Part shown: positions 32,340 through 44,361 of the stretch, in pieces | Layout: every line of letters begins with the position of its first letter | Numbering within the stretch: position 1 is the first letter of the stretch | NCBI GenBank assembly: GCA_963970005.1 | Contig: CAXAMN010008569.1 | Coordinates: 179,944-243,943 of the forward strand | Length of the DNA: 64,000 bases | Reading direction: 5' to 3' | Source of the DNA: Durusdinium trenchii | Taxonomy: Eukaryota; Sar; Dinophyceae; Suessiales; Symbiodiniaceae | Translations under genes and position numbers: made by a program | The notes under the pieces: model-generated | What the model was told of the DNA's origin: nothing | Database searches by the model: none | What the model saw: the letters and a program-made list of their open reading frames with translations, nothing else

Positions 32340-35275
32340 CGTCACTTCTCTTTCTCCCTTAGCTGCTGCCAGGCCTCAGAATCACCTGCAATCGAGCCTC
32401 CGTCTGAGCCTCGGGAGTCGGATCTTTTGCTTATGTTCGAAGACTGGAGGAGGAGCAAGCACAGCCTGTGTTCCACCAGCCAAGGCTGCGGCCATCCATG
32501 GTCAGCAAATTTGCGACCAAGTAGGCCACCAGCAGCTTCAGCAGCTGTATCTACACCTGCTGCCTTCACCAAGTCAGCAGTGTGCACATGGATGTGCAGA
32601 GTGCCAAAGAGCACCGGGAAATGAGGAAATCAACTACAATCAACTACACATATCACATATGTATATAACTACACAGTCCTCGTGCGCGCGCGTCACGCAC
32701 TCCAGCCTGCTGGGCCAATAATGTCTCAAGGACGGCGGACCGATTTGCGCCGCAGCGCGCTTTTTTGGCGGCCTCAAACATGCAAAAGGCTGTTGCCTCA
32801 TTCAGCGTCTGCTTCACGCACTTCTTTGCAACACCGAGGCTCCTGCGCTCACCTACCACAAGGGCCCTATATACACTGATCTGCACTGATCGGCCCTTGA
32901 AAAGTTGAGCCAAAATTGCAAATCAAAAATGCGGAGCCATCTTCACGCAACTTCACGCACAATTCAACGCTGACATTCTATAAGTCACAAGTCACTTGGG
33001 GTTCGCGTTTGTTAGCTAGGAAGCTACACGGTCGCGATGAATTTTATAGTCCCATTCTTCCAGCTCGGTTCACACTCTGGTTCGCCCTCTGCGTCTTATC
33101 TCTTTTGGCTCTTTCTTTTATTCCAAAGCATCATTGTATAGTTATAAGAAACATTCATTCTTTCGTCCTTGTATCTCAATGATGTTGCAAATCCGGTGCC
33201 TCCTGGAGTGCCGCCTGGCGGGAGGCGCTATCATCCGCCTCACCAGGGCGCCTGAGCAGGTAGGAGATTGAGAAGGCTCGCTGGTTTATCTGAAAAAGAA
33301 GCATTGATTTATTCCCTTCGTCCAAACATAATCATCTGATTCAAAACATTCCAACACACAATATATATAACTCTTGGACCACGTCGGGCATCGTACGGTT
33401 TTAAGTATAAATTACATTTACACGCATCTCAGCTGGTTCTCGGAGCAATTGTTACCAAAAAACAAACATATAAACTTATCGTGTAGTTGAGAGTCGGATG
33501 TGCTTCATCTTCACACTACAAAGCGGCTTTAGATGCTGTTTCTTGTTGGCTGCATTTTCCCGCTGTACCATATAGAAACTTCTGAGAGGTGCTGACTTGA
33601 ACCCAGGCCTGGAGCCTGTTGCCTCACCAGCCTGGAGAAAGACTCAGGATGAAGATCGCACATGATCCCGCTCTGTCGCTCTGTCTGCGTCCGTCTGTCC
33701 GTCTTTCTTTCTTTCTTTCGTTCCTTTCTTACCTTTTTTTGTTTTCCTTCGTTCTCTCTCTCTCTCTCTCATTTTTTAGTGTCCGGGGGTCGGAGGTCAT
33801 GTACAGTTCATGGGGTTTGCCTGGACCCTGAAGGTGCAGGTTTCGGAGTTCACATTGTAAAGGCTATGCCGATGCTGTTTTTGGGATGGCCTCTGCAAGT
33901 CCCAGCGCAGCAACCAAGCTGCCTTACAGGGTCAATCACATCACATAGTTTAAATGTTTGAAGGTTTAAATTTTGAAATCGACTCACGTTGCGTCGAGGA
34001 CAGGGCTGTTTGCGTCACTGGTGACCATCTTGGCAGACTCAGCTACTTCCTCAAAGTGGAATTACAAATCTCTTGGCCCCTTGGCTCAGTCGCAGAAACA
34101 TTATCCGCAAACGTCCTTCTCAGCCTTCGCAATGTCTTTCCTCAGCGGAGCTCGCTTGTGGTGAGATGTAGTGAAATGTAATAAAAGTACAAGATTGTAC
34201 CAATTATTTTTTTCATAATCAGCATTTTCAAACATCATGTATTTCAATGCCCATGTCTGGCACCGAATGCAGCACTCAAGGGCTCGCTCGGCTCACCGTG
34301 CCAAGCGTCTGCATCTGTGCCCACGCTGCACCCAGCTGTCCCCAGGCTTCAGACATGCCCTCGCCGGAGGAGGCCATGGCCTCAAGAGCGGCTAGAACTG
34401 CCACCACAGCACTCAAAGTTCAGTTCTGAACCTGCATTGGCTTGGGCGGCCCGTGCTTGGGAGGTGTGAAATAAAAAAAATCCGCCCGCACCGAAGGTGC
34501 TGAGGCGTTGTGTCGGCTCGGGTGAACTGGAAGATTGGCCGGGTACCACAGCTGAAACTTTGGCTTGGGGGGGCATTATCGGCTCTAGAACGCATGTGGT
34601 TGAAGCTCTTAAAAAACTGAAAAATTGACATCGTGCGTATGACTGTCCGTATGGTTTCGGAGCTACGCGTTAGCAATGTTGGCTAATGTTGGCTACGCAG
34701 CCCAAGGGAGACTGCATTATTGACATCATCATGGGTGTGTGCGTCCGTGTGTCCTACCCGACCGAGACAGACAGACACAAACACAGACACAGACACAGAC
34801 AGAGACAGGGACAGGGACAGACAGACCGACCGAGACAGACCGACCGAGACAGACAGAGACAGACAAACGCACACTCTCCGTGCGGGCGGCGTCGAGCGCG
34901 AGGCGCTGTGAATACCTTTGTTTTGTGCACTAACATCCTCGTACAGTCATACATGTGCCAGCCTCACACTGTGCTTGCGCTTCTGCCTGAGCCAAGGCGA
35001 CTTTGTACAAAACGTTTTCCGTTGATGTCAAAGTCTTTACTTTTCCGATTTCTTCGTGCCAAGCACTCTCACCGCTTGCCCTTGATTCATTAATTACATT
35101 TTACAGTCCTTTAGATCTATGACAGGAATTGTTTTGATGCGTAAAGCGTCAACATGATATAATATGCATCATCTCCCCAAACTGACAAAACCTTCAGGCC
35201 AGCCTGCTCCTTGGCAAGTTGGCTCAAGACTTCTTGATCGGCCATGGTCCGGCAGGCGTCTAGCGGGTCTACAGC
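32340..35275 (-). CDS. second coiled-coil gene, 3' block (exons)
   Basis: Well-bounded exons: 35204-35275 (DACRTMADQEVLSQLAKEQ; GC donor), 34297-34380 (AMASSGEGMSEAWGQLGAAW; GTGAGC), 33988-34049 (VAESAKMVTSDANSPVL; GTGAGT) and 33203-33238 (ADDSASRQAALQ; GA). Less exactly bounded: about 32700-32850 (KKCVKQTLNEATAFCMFEAA) and about 32340-32600 (KAAGVDTAAEAAGG and GDSEAWQQLREKE). Composition is helical and Ala/Gln/Glu-rich. The block ends just before the Ariadne start at 32332. No known domain. Confidence 0.55.
34560..34914 (+). repeat. SINE-like element, conserved ends around (GACACA)n
   Basis: Shares head (CGGCTCTAGAACGCATGTGG), middle (GACTGCATTATTGACATC, GTCCGTGTGTCCTACCCG) and tail (CGTGCGGGCGGC...GTGAATA, 34879-34914) with the element at 17010-17660. 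The variable centre here is a GACAGA/GACACA repeat (34766-34868). Confidence 0.65.
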
Positions 35276-35554
35276 CTCGCGTTGTCACTGTGCAACGCTC
35301 CCCAAAATATGGCACGAGACGCTAACTTCATCTACAGTGATCTATCTGGTGTTGACCTAATAATTCGGAGGAGTACTTGGGCAACCAATGGCATCAACCG
35401 CAAAGGTCAGCCTGATCAGGTCCTCCTTGCTTTTGCAATGCTTTTCTCCGCTTCTTCATCTGCCTCATATTGAACCCTATATATATATAATACAGCCTTG
35501 CCATACTATAGGTAGTGTGTCGTAGAGCATGTTCGAGGGATAGGGGTACAACCG

Positions 35555-36620
35555 ACGACGACCCCGACCACGACCACCACAACAATCACAACCACAACCA
35601 CGACGACGGCAACGGCGACGACAAGGACAAGAACAAGAACAACAACAACAACTACTACTACTACTACTACTAAGTAAACTACTAAGTAAACTACTACGCC
35701 TACGTCTACGACGTCTACTAGGTCTACTACGTCTTCTACTACTACTACTACTACTGCTACTACAAGCGCCGTACTTAAGTCAACCCACGTCGCGTGAAGT
35801 CAGCTCACTGCATGGGCACAAGGTTTCAGCGAGAAGTCAATCCACTCGCGTGAACAAAGCACAATGGGCACACTTGAAAAATGAGCGTGGCAGGAGAGTG
35901 ATATGTTCAAGGAAAAGTGTGCGCACACCTGTGTTATGGCTGGCATTTGGCCTTGCTTTCTAAATGTGGCACAGCACCAATCACACCAATGCGCAACTTA
36001 GAGAATAGGTTGCAAGCGCACACACAGGTGACTATAGGCCTCTGCGCGGGCCCCGCGCGACCCCGCGCGAGGTTCACGCGAGCACGACTCCTACAGTCAG
36101 TCGTCCTACAGCTTCCTACGGTCAACCAAAACAGAAGCAGCAGGAGCAGCAGCAGCCAACCGGAAGCAGCAGCAGCAGCCAACCGGAAGCAGCAGCAGCA
36201 GCAGCCAACCGGCAGCAGCAGCAGTGGAGCATGGGCCCAGGAGCTCTGCATCAAAACTGTCACAAATCCTTGACATTTTCACCCCTGTGGAAGCTGCCCT
36301 CCCCCAAAGAACAGATTCATAAATACAAACAGGTGACAATCAGGCACACCATGGGCACAACACAAAACATGTGTTTCTAGATCAATACAATCTATGCTTA
36401 GACATCCCTGTGGAGTGCAGTTCTGCAAGGGCACACGGTTTCGAGTCGACTTTACACAAGCTGAGTCGACTTAAGGCTAGGACCTAGTACTAGTAGTAGT
36501 ACTACATAGTACTAGTAGTAGTAGTACTACTACTACTACTACTACCACCACCTGCCACTGCCACTGCCACTGCCACTACCACACTTACTACTACTTATGC
36601 TTACTACTACCACCGCCACA
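35555..36620. repeat. composite low-complexity block with mirrored trinucleotide arms
   Basis: ACG/ACT repeats (35555-35765) lead into CTTAAGTC, then a unique core with a GCAGCA tract (36134-36225). A GACTTAAG (36466-36475 region) then leads into AGT/ACT repeats (36485-36600). The two ends are inverted with respect to each other. GGGCACA-x-GGTTTC occurs near both ends. Confidence 0.5.
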
Positions 36621-36805
36621 ACCACGACAGGTGCCAACGGAAGGGATGATTGTCTATGCGGATCGACCTGAAAAAGTCAACAACAAATAGCAAACAAAAT
36701 GAATGTGGTTCCAAGGCGCTTAATTCGTCTCCCTAAACTGGTTTCAAAAGCATGGCTGGTTCCAACAAGTGTTCATGGTCAAGATTGTCAAGTTGGTTGG
36801 AGCAG

Positions 36806-39800
36806 TCAACTTTGCAAATGAGTTGCGATCGTTGTTTCTGAAGCTCTTCATCGAAGACTGCTGCACCTCAGCTTGCTGGGCCAAAGCTTCGGGCATAGCA
36901 GTCTTAGAATTAAATTCGGCCGACAAACAAGCATATATAATACAATCATGAAGAACGAATGTTCGGTGCGAACTCTGCCGTACTTCCGAGCTTGCTACGA
37001 CGTGAAGCCTCTTCCAACAAGGCCAGCTGTTCATCACGGCTCACCTACACCAAAGCAAACACATCCACGCGAGGGTGTAGGCTTAGTGACTTAGTTGAAT
37101 TTTGTTGTACATTTGTGTGCTCTCCTGCGCTCCGAAAGGGAAATCAAAAGGTACGGGCCCCTTGAATAAGGCCCCCTTCTTATTGTCCTTTTGTTTACGA
37201 TTTTGTGTTGGGGGTGTAACCGTGACGTGCCTTTATACAGTGAGATGACCCTTGATTGTGCCGCTTAAAATAGTCTTCCAAGGCCCCACTGTCCACAGTC
37301 CATGTTGTCACATGAAGTGTAAGTCCAACGCAGAGAGCTGATAAAGTCAGGTCTGGTCAACTATCATGTCCATTCAACCATTCTATCGCAGTTGTGGTGC
37401 AGCCCCACCTCCCCAAGCTTGGCGGTTGATGCCCAGCCACTGGCTTTCTCTTTTGCATCTTGGAAATCCTGGGCGCATGTGCTGCATCCCATCAGCCCCA
37501 TCAGCCAGTCGATGTCCGACAAAATGGAGAAGGCCACTGTGTCACTGGCCTGGTTACACACTTCTGCCATCTCCTCCTTCATAGCCTCCCACCCCTGCGC
37601 AGGTCAAAATGGCAGAACCTGGTTTCATACAGGAAATCAACTGTCAAAACCTGCTTGCCCGATTCCGACCACTATCCGAGACAATGCCTTTTGCCACATG
37701 CCCCAAATTGCATAACATTGTAATGTCCCTGAACATCTGTGAGTCTGGTGAATCATTGGTGAAAGCGTGCACCATGCCTGAAGGAGCTCTTTCCATTCCT
37801 CTGAGTCCGCTCCATTAGCAGCACACCTGATTGCCACAACAATGCGACACACTTTATCTGGTTGATAAATCTGGAAATGGGTGCGCGGTGTGCGATGCAG
37901 CCTTGCCCGAGAAAATCCCCTGCCCCCGCAACACAGCCTGGATGCTTCTCACCTGGAAGACCTTGAAAAAAAACACCTCAAAGCTGAAGCTCGATACCGT
38001 TGATACCTCACTGAGCGCAACTCTGACGACACTCTTCCATAGCCGCATCCCTGTCGCGCTCCATTGCCTGAAGAAGCACACATTCAGAATAAATATCCGC
38101 ACAACTCAACTGTACAATCAACTGAGAAGACAAGTGCAGCGTTTGCCCTGGGTGCCCCCTCTTCTGCAGCGGCTTGATCTTCTAGAAGTCGACCAAGCTC
38201 GACAGGTGCAGACTTGGCCTCCAGTGTGCCGGCTTTGGTTTTTCAGTCGTCGTTTGCTTCTTCCCAGCTGGGCAGTCACTGCTACAATTAGTCTGTGAGC
38301 TCAGATTGCACTCATACAAACTAAGTGTCACTTTCATTCAACGTTGGAAAGAACATTAATAAACATGAAGTCACGCAACTCTTCCACAGCCTTGCTTCGC
38401 TTCTGAAGCTTCTGCCGCTGTTTCTGCAGCTCCTAGCACTCCGCTCGGTCCAGGCACTATGAGGCAAACAACTCGTGTTCTTTTTGTGTGGGGCCGGGTC
38501 GATTCAAACCCAGCCACCTTGGTTCTCATTGGATGGCAACCACCTACGTTCAGTTCAATCAAGGCAAGGAGGACTTATGTCCCTTCAGCCTGAAGGAGTG
38601 TAGTACACACCTCATGCACCAGTCCCCTGAAGGATGCGTATGTCTAGTTCTGATGTCGTGTGTTTGTGTAAATGTTTTTGTGTAAGAAAAAAAAATATAT
38701 ATATATATAAATATAGTTATATATATATATATACTATCTTTTTCAATGCATAACTCGTCCATCATCTCTCTCTATCTCTCTTGCAGGCATGACTCAATGC
38801 TGAGCGGTCTCACCGAGACACCGTCACCCAAGCTCAGCAATTCATTGCAGAAGGCACTCGCTCCTCTTGGAAAGCTGCCTGTCGACGGGCAGCCTCCGCC
38901 AAAGCAGCTTTCCGTTCATCGTCTGAATTGAGCACCTGCAGCAGGTTGGTTCATCTTAGATATATATATATTTATATTCTTTTAAAATACATAACACATA
39001 AAGAAATATATAGCATTTGTTATTTGTATTTCTTTGTTACAGTAACTCTTCAAACAATCGAAACATTCGGCCATTTCTGAAACACAAATGGCCGATTAAA
39101 CCGGGCCGGGTCCTCTGCAAACTTGTTGTAGTGCTCTTCTTCGTATCAAGTGGTTTGAAGAATGCTAAGGAACATGAGATTGCAGCGTGGTCGCAATCAT
39201 GTAAACTTCATTGCTTACAAATGTTTACAGTGTCTTACACCCTTGCATGGCCCATACTCCACAGCAAAAACCAATGTAATTTCCGAGCAGCTTGCGTGGC
39301 TTGTTCTCACTCCGTGCACGAGCTCAAGGCAATGTAAATAGAATATATACAATTCATTATATACAATTATAATTCTCACAGCTGGTTCACGTGACTGTCT
39401 CCAACGGCCTTGGTGGTTTTGGCGGTCTCTGCCAGGGCGGCCTGGGCTTCCTACGGGTGCTGGGCCCATCGCGGATGGGGCGTGGGTGTTTGAAAATACT
39501 TCGGCCACGTATCTATTGAGACAGTCCTGGGCGGCAGCTTGTGAATCGGAGAGGAACTGCTTCCAGGTGTCCTCCAACAAGCCACAGGCCTCACAGGGAT
39601 AGAGCGCCTGGTCTGTGACTAATCAGTGATGATGGTGGGTCGACTTTCGCCAAGCAGCATTTCCCCATTCGTTGCCATCTTTGAGGCCATGCAAGGCTTT
39701 CAAGGAGCTCAGCTCTTCTTCTGCCTCTCGACAGGTCCATAAGATCATGAAACTGTGGAATAATCTCTGTTTATCTTAGCATACTTTTGGAGCCCAACAA

Positions 39801-39979
39801 CATGATTGTCTGGTTCTTGCTTAGTCAAAAGCTCTAAAGCGAGAATTATTCTGGCAAATGTTGGTTGTCAAAAGGATCGATGCCCTTATCCTATCACTTC
39901 ACAATCAGAGCTCACCTGCTTCTGCAATCCTGCCAGATCATCCGTCTGGTTCATCAAGTCCGCAGCATCCAGCAAAGAC
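36806..39979 (-). CDS. second coiled-coil gene, central block (exons)
   Basis: Exons with good splice ends: 39916-39979 (LLDAADLMNQTDDLAGLQKQ; GTGAGC), 38858-38935 (ERKAALAEAARRQAAFQEE; GT), 38391-38432 (ELQKQRQKLQKRSK; GC), 38156-38218 (AKSAPVELGRLLEDQAAAEE; GC), 38012-38067 (AMERDRDAAMEECRQSCA; GTGAGG) and 36806-36866 (AVFDEELQKQRSQL). Approximate: 39640-39724 (AEEELSSLKALHGLKDG), 39420-39571 (DTWKQFLSDSQAAAQDCLNR), 37700-37810 (EEWKELLQAWCTL), 37400-37600 (AMKEEMAEVCNQASD) and 36960-37045. LAEAARRQAAFQEE and AVFDEELQKQR resemble LAEAARCAAQFDEELQQQ of the helical-gene copies, so the two genes probably share ancestry or a repeated exon type. Confidence 0.6.
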
Positions 39980-40106
39980 CTGAACTTGCTGCAGTTCTAC
40001 GGTGACTGATGTTAGTGTTGGATACAAACACCATCGCTAGCACTGGTGGAACAATGCTGATGTGTCAATGAAGTTCCGCAGCCTTTGAGCTTCAACAACA
40101 AGTCAC

Positions 40107-41554
40107 GGTTTGCCATCCTTCTTTTGCCGCTTTTGAAGCTTCTGCCTCACAGGTAAGGGCTGGGTGAGAGATCCAAGTCAAACATGAACATCCTCAACAA
40201 CATAACACCGACGATTGAGCTAGTGACAGCTAGTGACTAGTGCAGCTGGTTGTCTCAAACGGCGTTGACCTTAATTTGTACACTCCTTTTGTGCAGCACA
40301 GCTCCCCTACCCGCCCACGCTGCACACCTCTGCTTGTCCAACTCCTCCTGAAAGGCGCTTGCGCGTCTGGCAGCTTCTGCTAACATCGCCTCTGCGCCAT
40401 CAGCATCCCCGGCGAACTTGGCACGTGCGAGGAGCGCGCCCATGGGGTCGGAAGACGACTTCTCCTGAGCATGGAAACTGGTGCCGGAGGCCCTCAGACG
40501 ATGAGACCCTCAAAGACCCCTTTTAAGCATGGCAGTCAGATTGAGGATTGTTAAAGGAATGCCATATCATCGTCGTCTAAGCGAAGTTCTTGCCTGTCCT
40601 TACAAACTGCTGTCCCCCATGATTTAGGGCGTCCCATGGGCGACAGAGTGCTCTCCTACCACATCTTTTCACCCCTAGAAGTTGTCCCATCCTTGACGGC
40701 ATCCTCGATGGATGCAGCCCGCTGCACTGCTGCCTCCATGCTCCTGGTAAGTGGGAATTTCACAGTTCTCTGAGTAGAATTGGTTTTAAGATTCGTGGTG
40801 CTTTAAGGATATCTACAGTATAACTTGATGAGATTCGCAAATACGGATCCATCAATGCTTCACTATGTTTCGCTCAGATATCCTAACAGATCTAACAGTG
40901 TCCACCATCCAAAACTTTGGAGATCTCTCTGGTCCTGGCCAGGTTGATCCTCTCTTGTTGTCGACCATGCCATGTTTCAGCCTCCTGCCGCAACTCAAGA
41001 GGCAACTGCCGGGCCGCACCACTTGAGAGGAATCGGTTGACTTCGTCCAGCCAGGCCTGTTTCCTTATCACATCCAGCGAGGGAAATGTGTGGAATCTGC
41101 AAAGCACCCAGTGATGGAAGGATCAGGTCTTCGATTGCCCACAGATTTTCAGACACAAACAAACCCAAAAGCATGGCGTTGAAAACAATAAATAATGTGT
41201 TGCAATATCCGACATGAAAATCGACCGGAAAAGCTCGGACAACCTATATACAGTATATATATATATAACCAAGGATCTCCTCCAAGGACAACTCCGGAGC
41301 TGTCGCCTTCTCCATGGATTCCACCAACATCTTCACCGCCTGCTGCCGGGAAACCCGGCTTTGAACCGGAGTGCCCACCGCAATCTCGTTCAACGCGCTC
41401 TTCTTGCTTTTCTGGGTCAGGGTTCCAACCACTGGCGTTCCTTCCACCACATCATTTGCGTGAGGTGATCCACTCGCCACCCGACGAGCAACAGCTTCCA
41501 TCGGGAGGAGAAGGCTAGGTTCCGGTGCTACTTTGCTGGTGGGCGCACTGTTAC
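40107..41554 (-). CDS. second coiled-coil gene, 5' block (five exons)
   Basis: 41270-41554 (285 nt: Ser/Pro/Val-rich, with VVGTLTQKSKKSALNEIAVG and AVKMLVESMEKATAPEL; GT donor), about 40905-41090 (AWLDEVNRFLSSGAARQLPL, then ELRQEAETWHGRQQERINLA), 40692-40743 (MEAAVQRAASIEDAV; GA), 40328-40464 (MGALLARAKFAGDADGAEAM, then LAEAARRASAFQEELDKQR; GT) and 40107-40145 (AEASKAAKEGWQT; GT). The 5' start is not identified. The gap to the next gene (42156) contains a TA tract and no other coding signal. Confidence 0.6.
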
Positions 41555-42155
41555 CTTGGTCGCTGACGCCAGGAGCCAGGCAAAAGCCAAGCTTTTGTCG
41601 GTGAGATGGACCAACACATGAAAGACATTGAAAACCTACCAGTATATAAGAGAGGACCGGGTGGATGTTTTGAACAGGCACAAAGGCAACGCATCCGGAG
41701 GTGAAGGGGCGCATGTTTTGTTGTTTGATTTGTTCTTCCTCTCCAGCACGTCAAGCAAGCACAAACTACGCACACAACAAGGGGCCAGCAGCCAGAAACT
41801 GCAAGAGGTAATGCACTAAGTATATTATATATATATGTGTGTGTGTTAAATATGCATTTTTTAAAAAAGTATATTACCTTCACATCTCCTTGCAGAAAGG
41901 ACATTGGGGGAACCATGTCGAAGAACCATGCCGAACCATTTCCGTAGAGCTTAGGAGGGAGGGCTATCATTCGCTCTTGCTAATGCTCCCATTAACACAC
42001 TGGTCACCTGGTCCTGTGTCTATAAATGCAGGAATTAAGGACCTGGAATCAAGACAGTGCACATCAGTGCACACATCAGTCAGGTGATTGGCCGACCCAG
42101 ACTCCGACCCAGTTTAGTGATGTCAGCCATGGCACACACACACACATAAACAATG

Positions 42156-44361
42156 CTACAAACATCTACAAACCATGAAAATCCGGAAGGATCGAATCAA
42201 TTTCAGCATGAAAACACGACGTGCCAAGTTGCCCATCACTCCAAAGTAGCTACCCTGCCAGTCTCCAGAAAGAGATCTCTTGAGATCTTCCTGCTCCTTG
42301 TCAGCTTTACAGCAACAAAAGCAGAACCTACTTCTGCATCGCTTGTCGTAGAAAAGAGATGTGAGAGCGGAGCCCGCCATAGCTGCCGCAATTACAGCCA
42401 AAAGGAGGAAAATGCCTGGGAAACTTCCCTGCTCCAATTCGTTGAGACATGCGAACTGGGCATCAGCACTGCCTCCATAGGCGTCGGTGGTTGCCACCGT
42501 ACCGTTGCTGCTGTTGTCCTCACTCTCAGTCGAAGTCATAGGTTCTGTTGTAGTGGTGGTCATCTCAGCGGTGGTAGCTATACGTACAGTGGTGGCTGCA
42601 CCCATGGATACCGTAGATGTGGCCATCGCAGTCGTTGTCAACTGGGTGGTACTGGTGTCTACAGTAGTTGCTGCTGGTGCTGTGGTAGGTATTTCACTCG
42701 TGCTGGTCGTGGCCATCTCCGTTGTGCTGGTGGTCGTGGTACTAGGCATCTCTGTGCTGGTGGCTTCAGTTGTGGCAATCTTGGTAGTGCTGGTCACCTC
42801 TGTTGTGTCAGCACTGGAGGAAGTTTCAGGCAGAGTAGTGGTGACATCGTCAACGGCGGTCGTGGATGCTGCCAAAAACCTTGTCGTGCTTGTGGACACC
42901 GTGGAGACGGTAGAGGATACGGTGGAGGACACCGTAGAGCCTGAAGTTGTCACGGTCACTGTGGTGGATGTAGCGTTTGTTTGGTTTGTTTCGTTGACTT
43001 CAGGCGGGTCAGGCACTGTAATGTTGATCTCAGTCAAGTTGGTTCCTGCGGCGAAGGAGGTGTAAAGCTTACCCAACTCCGTCAGAGTCCCATTTGGGAA
43101 AACAAGGCCTGCATCACCATTTAGACCATCGACGATGGGGTGTGCCCACTCGTCCTGGAAGTAGCTGAACCAGGCATACTTTTCAACATCTTCGTCTGCT
43201 TCAAGAAGTGGAATGGCCTCCCTCATGTAAGCCATCTGTCCTTCAGCAGAGAGTCGTTGAGGGTTGTAAGGGTCTGAGCAGGCAATCTCTGTGACCCACA
43301 TTGGCTTCCCAAAGACCCGGTATCTGTCCAGGTGGTACTTCAAGCCGTTGGCGTAGCAAGCGAAGACATGGAGGCCAATCGCATCCACCTTGCAGCCTTG
43401 ACAAGCTTCGAAGAACTGACTCAGCCACTCGATGGGATCCATGGAGTCATGGTAATTCATCTGCGGAGACACAAGCGTGGTGATGTTATTCTCTGCAGCG
43501 ATCTGCTCAAGCTGTGGCCAATAAGCCGCCGCTTCCTAGACCACTTAATTTTGGTTTCTCTCTCTCTCTCTCTCTCTCTTGTGCACACTGGAATGTGATG
43601 ACGGCACAAGGTACAAGATGTGAGTGAGTAATGAGATGCAAACAGCATGCCTCTACTTTGGCAAACACGTCTGCATGGTCATTCCCTTTTTTGGACTTGC
43701 TAGCAAAGCCGGTTCTCCTGCTACTTGAATGACCCAATTGCCCAATACTGGAGACACCCACCTCCCTGGCCCTCCCTCTCTCCTGTGGAGTCAGGTCTGC
43801 CTGATTGGGGAAGTTGGGCTCATTGAAGCCCAGCAAAGCTGTTCGTCCTTCCTGAAGGCCATCTTCTTGGATCTCGGAGATCGTCTCATGACCCCAAACC
43901 AAGGGGACAAAGTCCACACCCGCCATGTCCCACACATCCAAGCTAGGTCCATTTTGTGTCTGGTATGCCCAGGTCATCCCCCATGTGACCACCTTGGCCA
44001 GTCCTGTGAGTGATTCAGCAGTGAGACGGTGATTCTCGATGGCCACACCTCGTTTGCTGGACCGTTCAATTTCACCATCCTCCCGGTACTTCTCCCAAGG
44101 CCAGCAATCAGCACACTTGTCATCCTCAAGTGCGGTCTTCACCCGGGCGTCTTGCTCTGAGAAGGCACCACCCTCAGGAGTTTGCAAATGCACAATTCTT
44201 TCTCCACATGTGAAGGTCTCACCATAAAACTTCCCCTCCACAAACCACACATCCTCACAAGTGCCAGTGGCGGTGCCGACCAAGGTTGAAAGGATGGCCA
44301 CTGAGAAAGATGCCTTGAGCAGCTTCTGCCTGTGCAACGCTTGAAGAAGACTGGCGGACAT
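42156..44361 (-). CDS. GH128/Asl1-like glycosyl hydrolase, membrane-anchored, Thr-rich stalk (two exons)
   Basis: Exon 1 is 43762-44361 and exon 2 is 42156-43535, joined in phase 0 (GAG|GTGGGT, CTAG|GAAGCG), giving 659 residues. The ATG at 44361 precedes a signal-peptide-like stretch (FSVAILSTLVGTATG). The catalytic core shows WGMTWAY, VPLVWG, LLGFNEPNF (candidate acid/base Glu, residue ~181) and WVTEIACSDP (candidate nucleophile Glu), as in beta-glucan-active Asl1/GH128 enzymes of the TIM-barrel clan. A Thr/Ser/Val-rich mucin-like region with N-glycosylation sites (NLTEINIT, NETNQTNAT) follows, then a hydrophobic helix (GIFLLLAVIAAAMAG), a Cys-rich juxtamembrane segment and a basic cytosolic tail. 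It is probably displayed at the cell surface, acting on wall or algal glucans. Confidence 0.85.
43559..43580. repeat. (CT)n microsatellite in the GH intron
   Basis: Sits about 25 bp from the 3' splice site and reads as (GA)n on the transcribed sense strand. Confidence 0.8.

Noticed and set aside
34683..34954. Asp/Thr- and Ser/Val-rich frames over the GACACA repeat
   Set aside because: Simple-repeat translations in the centre of the SINE-like element.
42487..43065. 192-codon plus-strand Val-rich frame
   Set aside because: Antisense shadow of the Thr-rich stalk of the glycosyl hydrolase. The minus frame carries the catalytic core and joins in phase.
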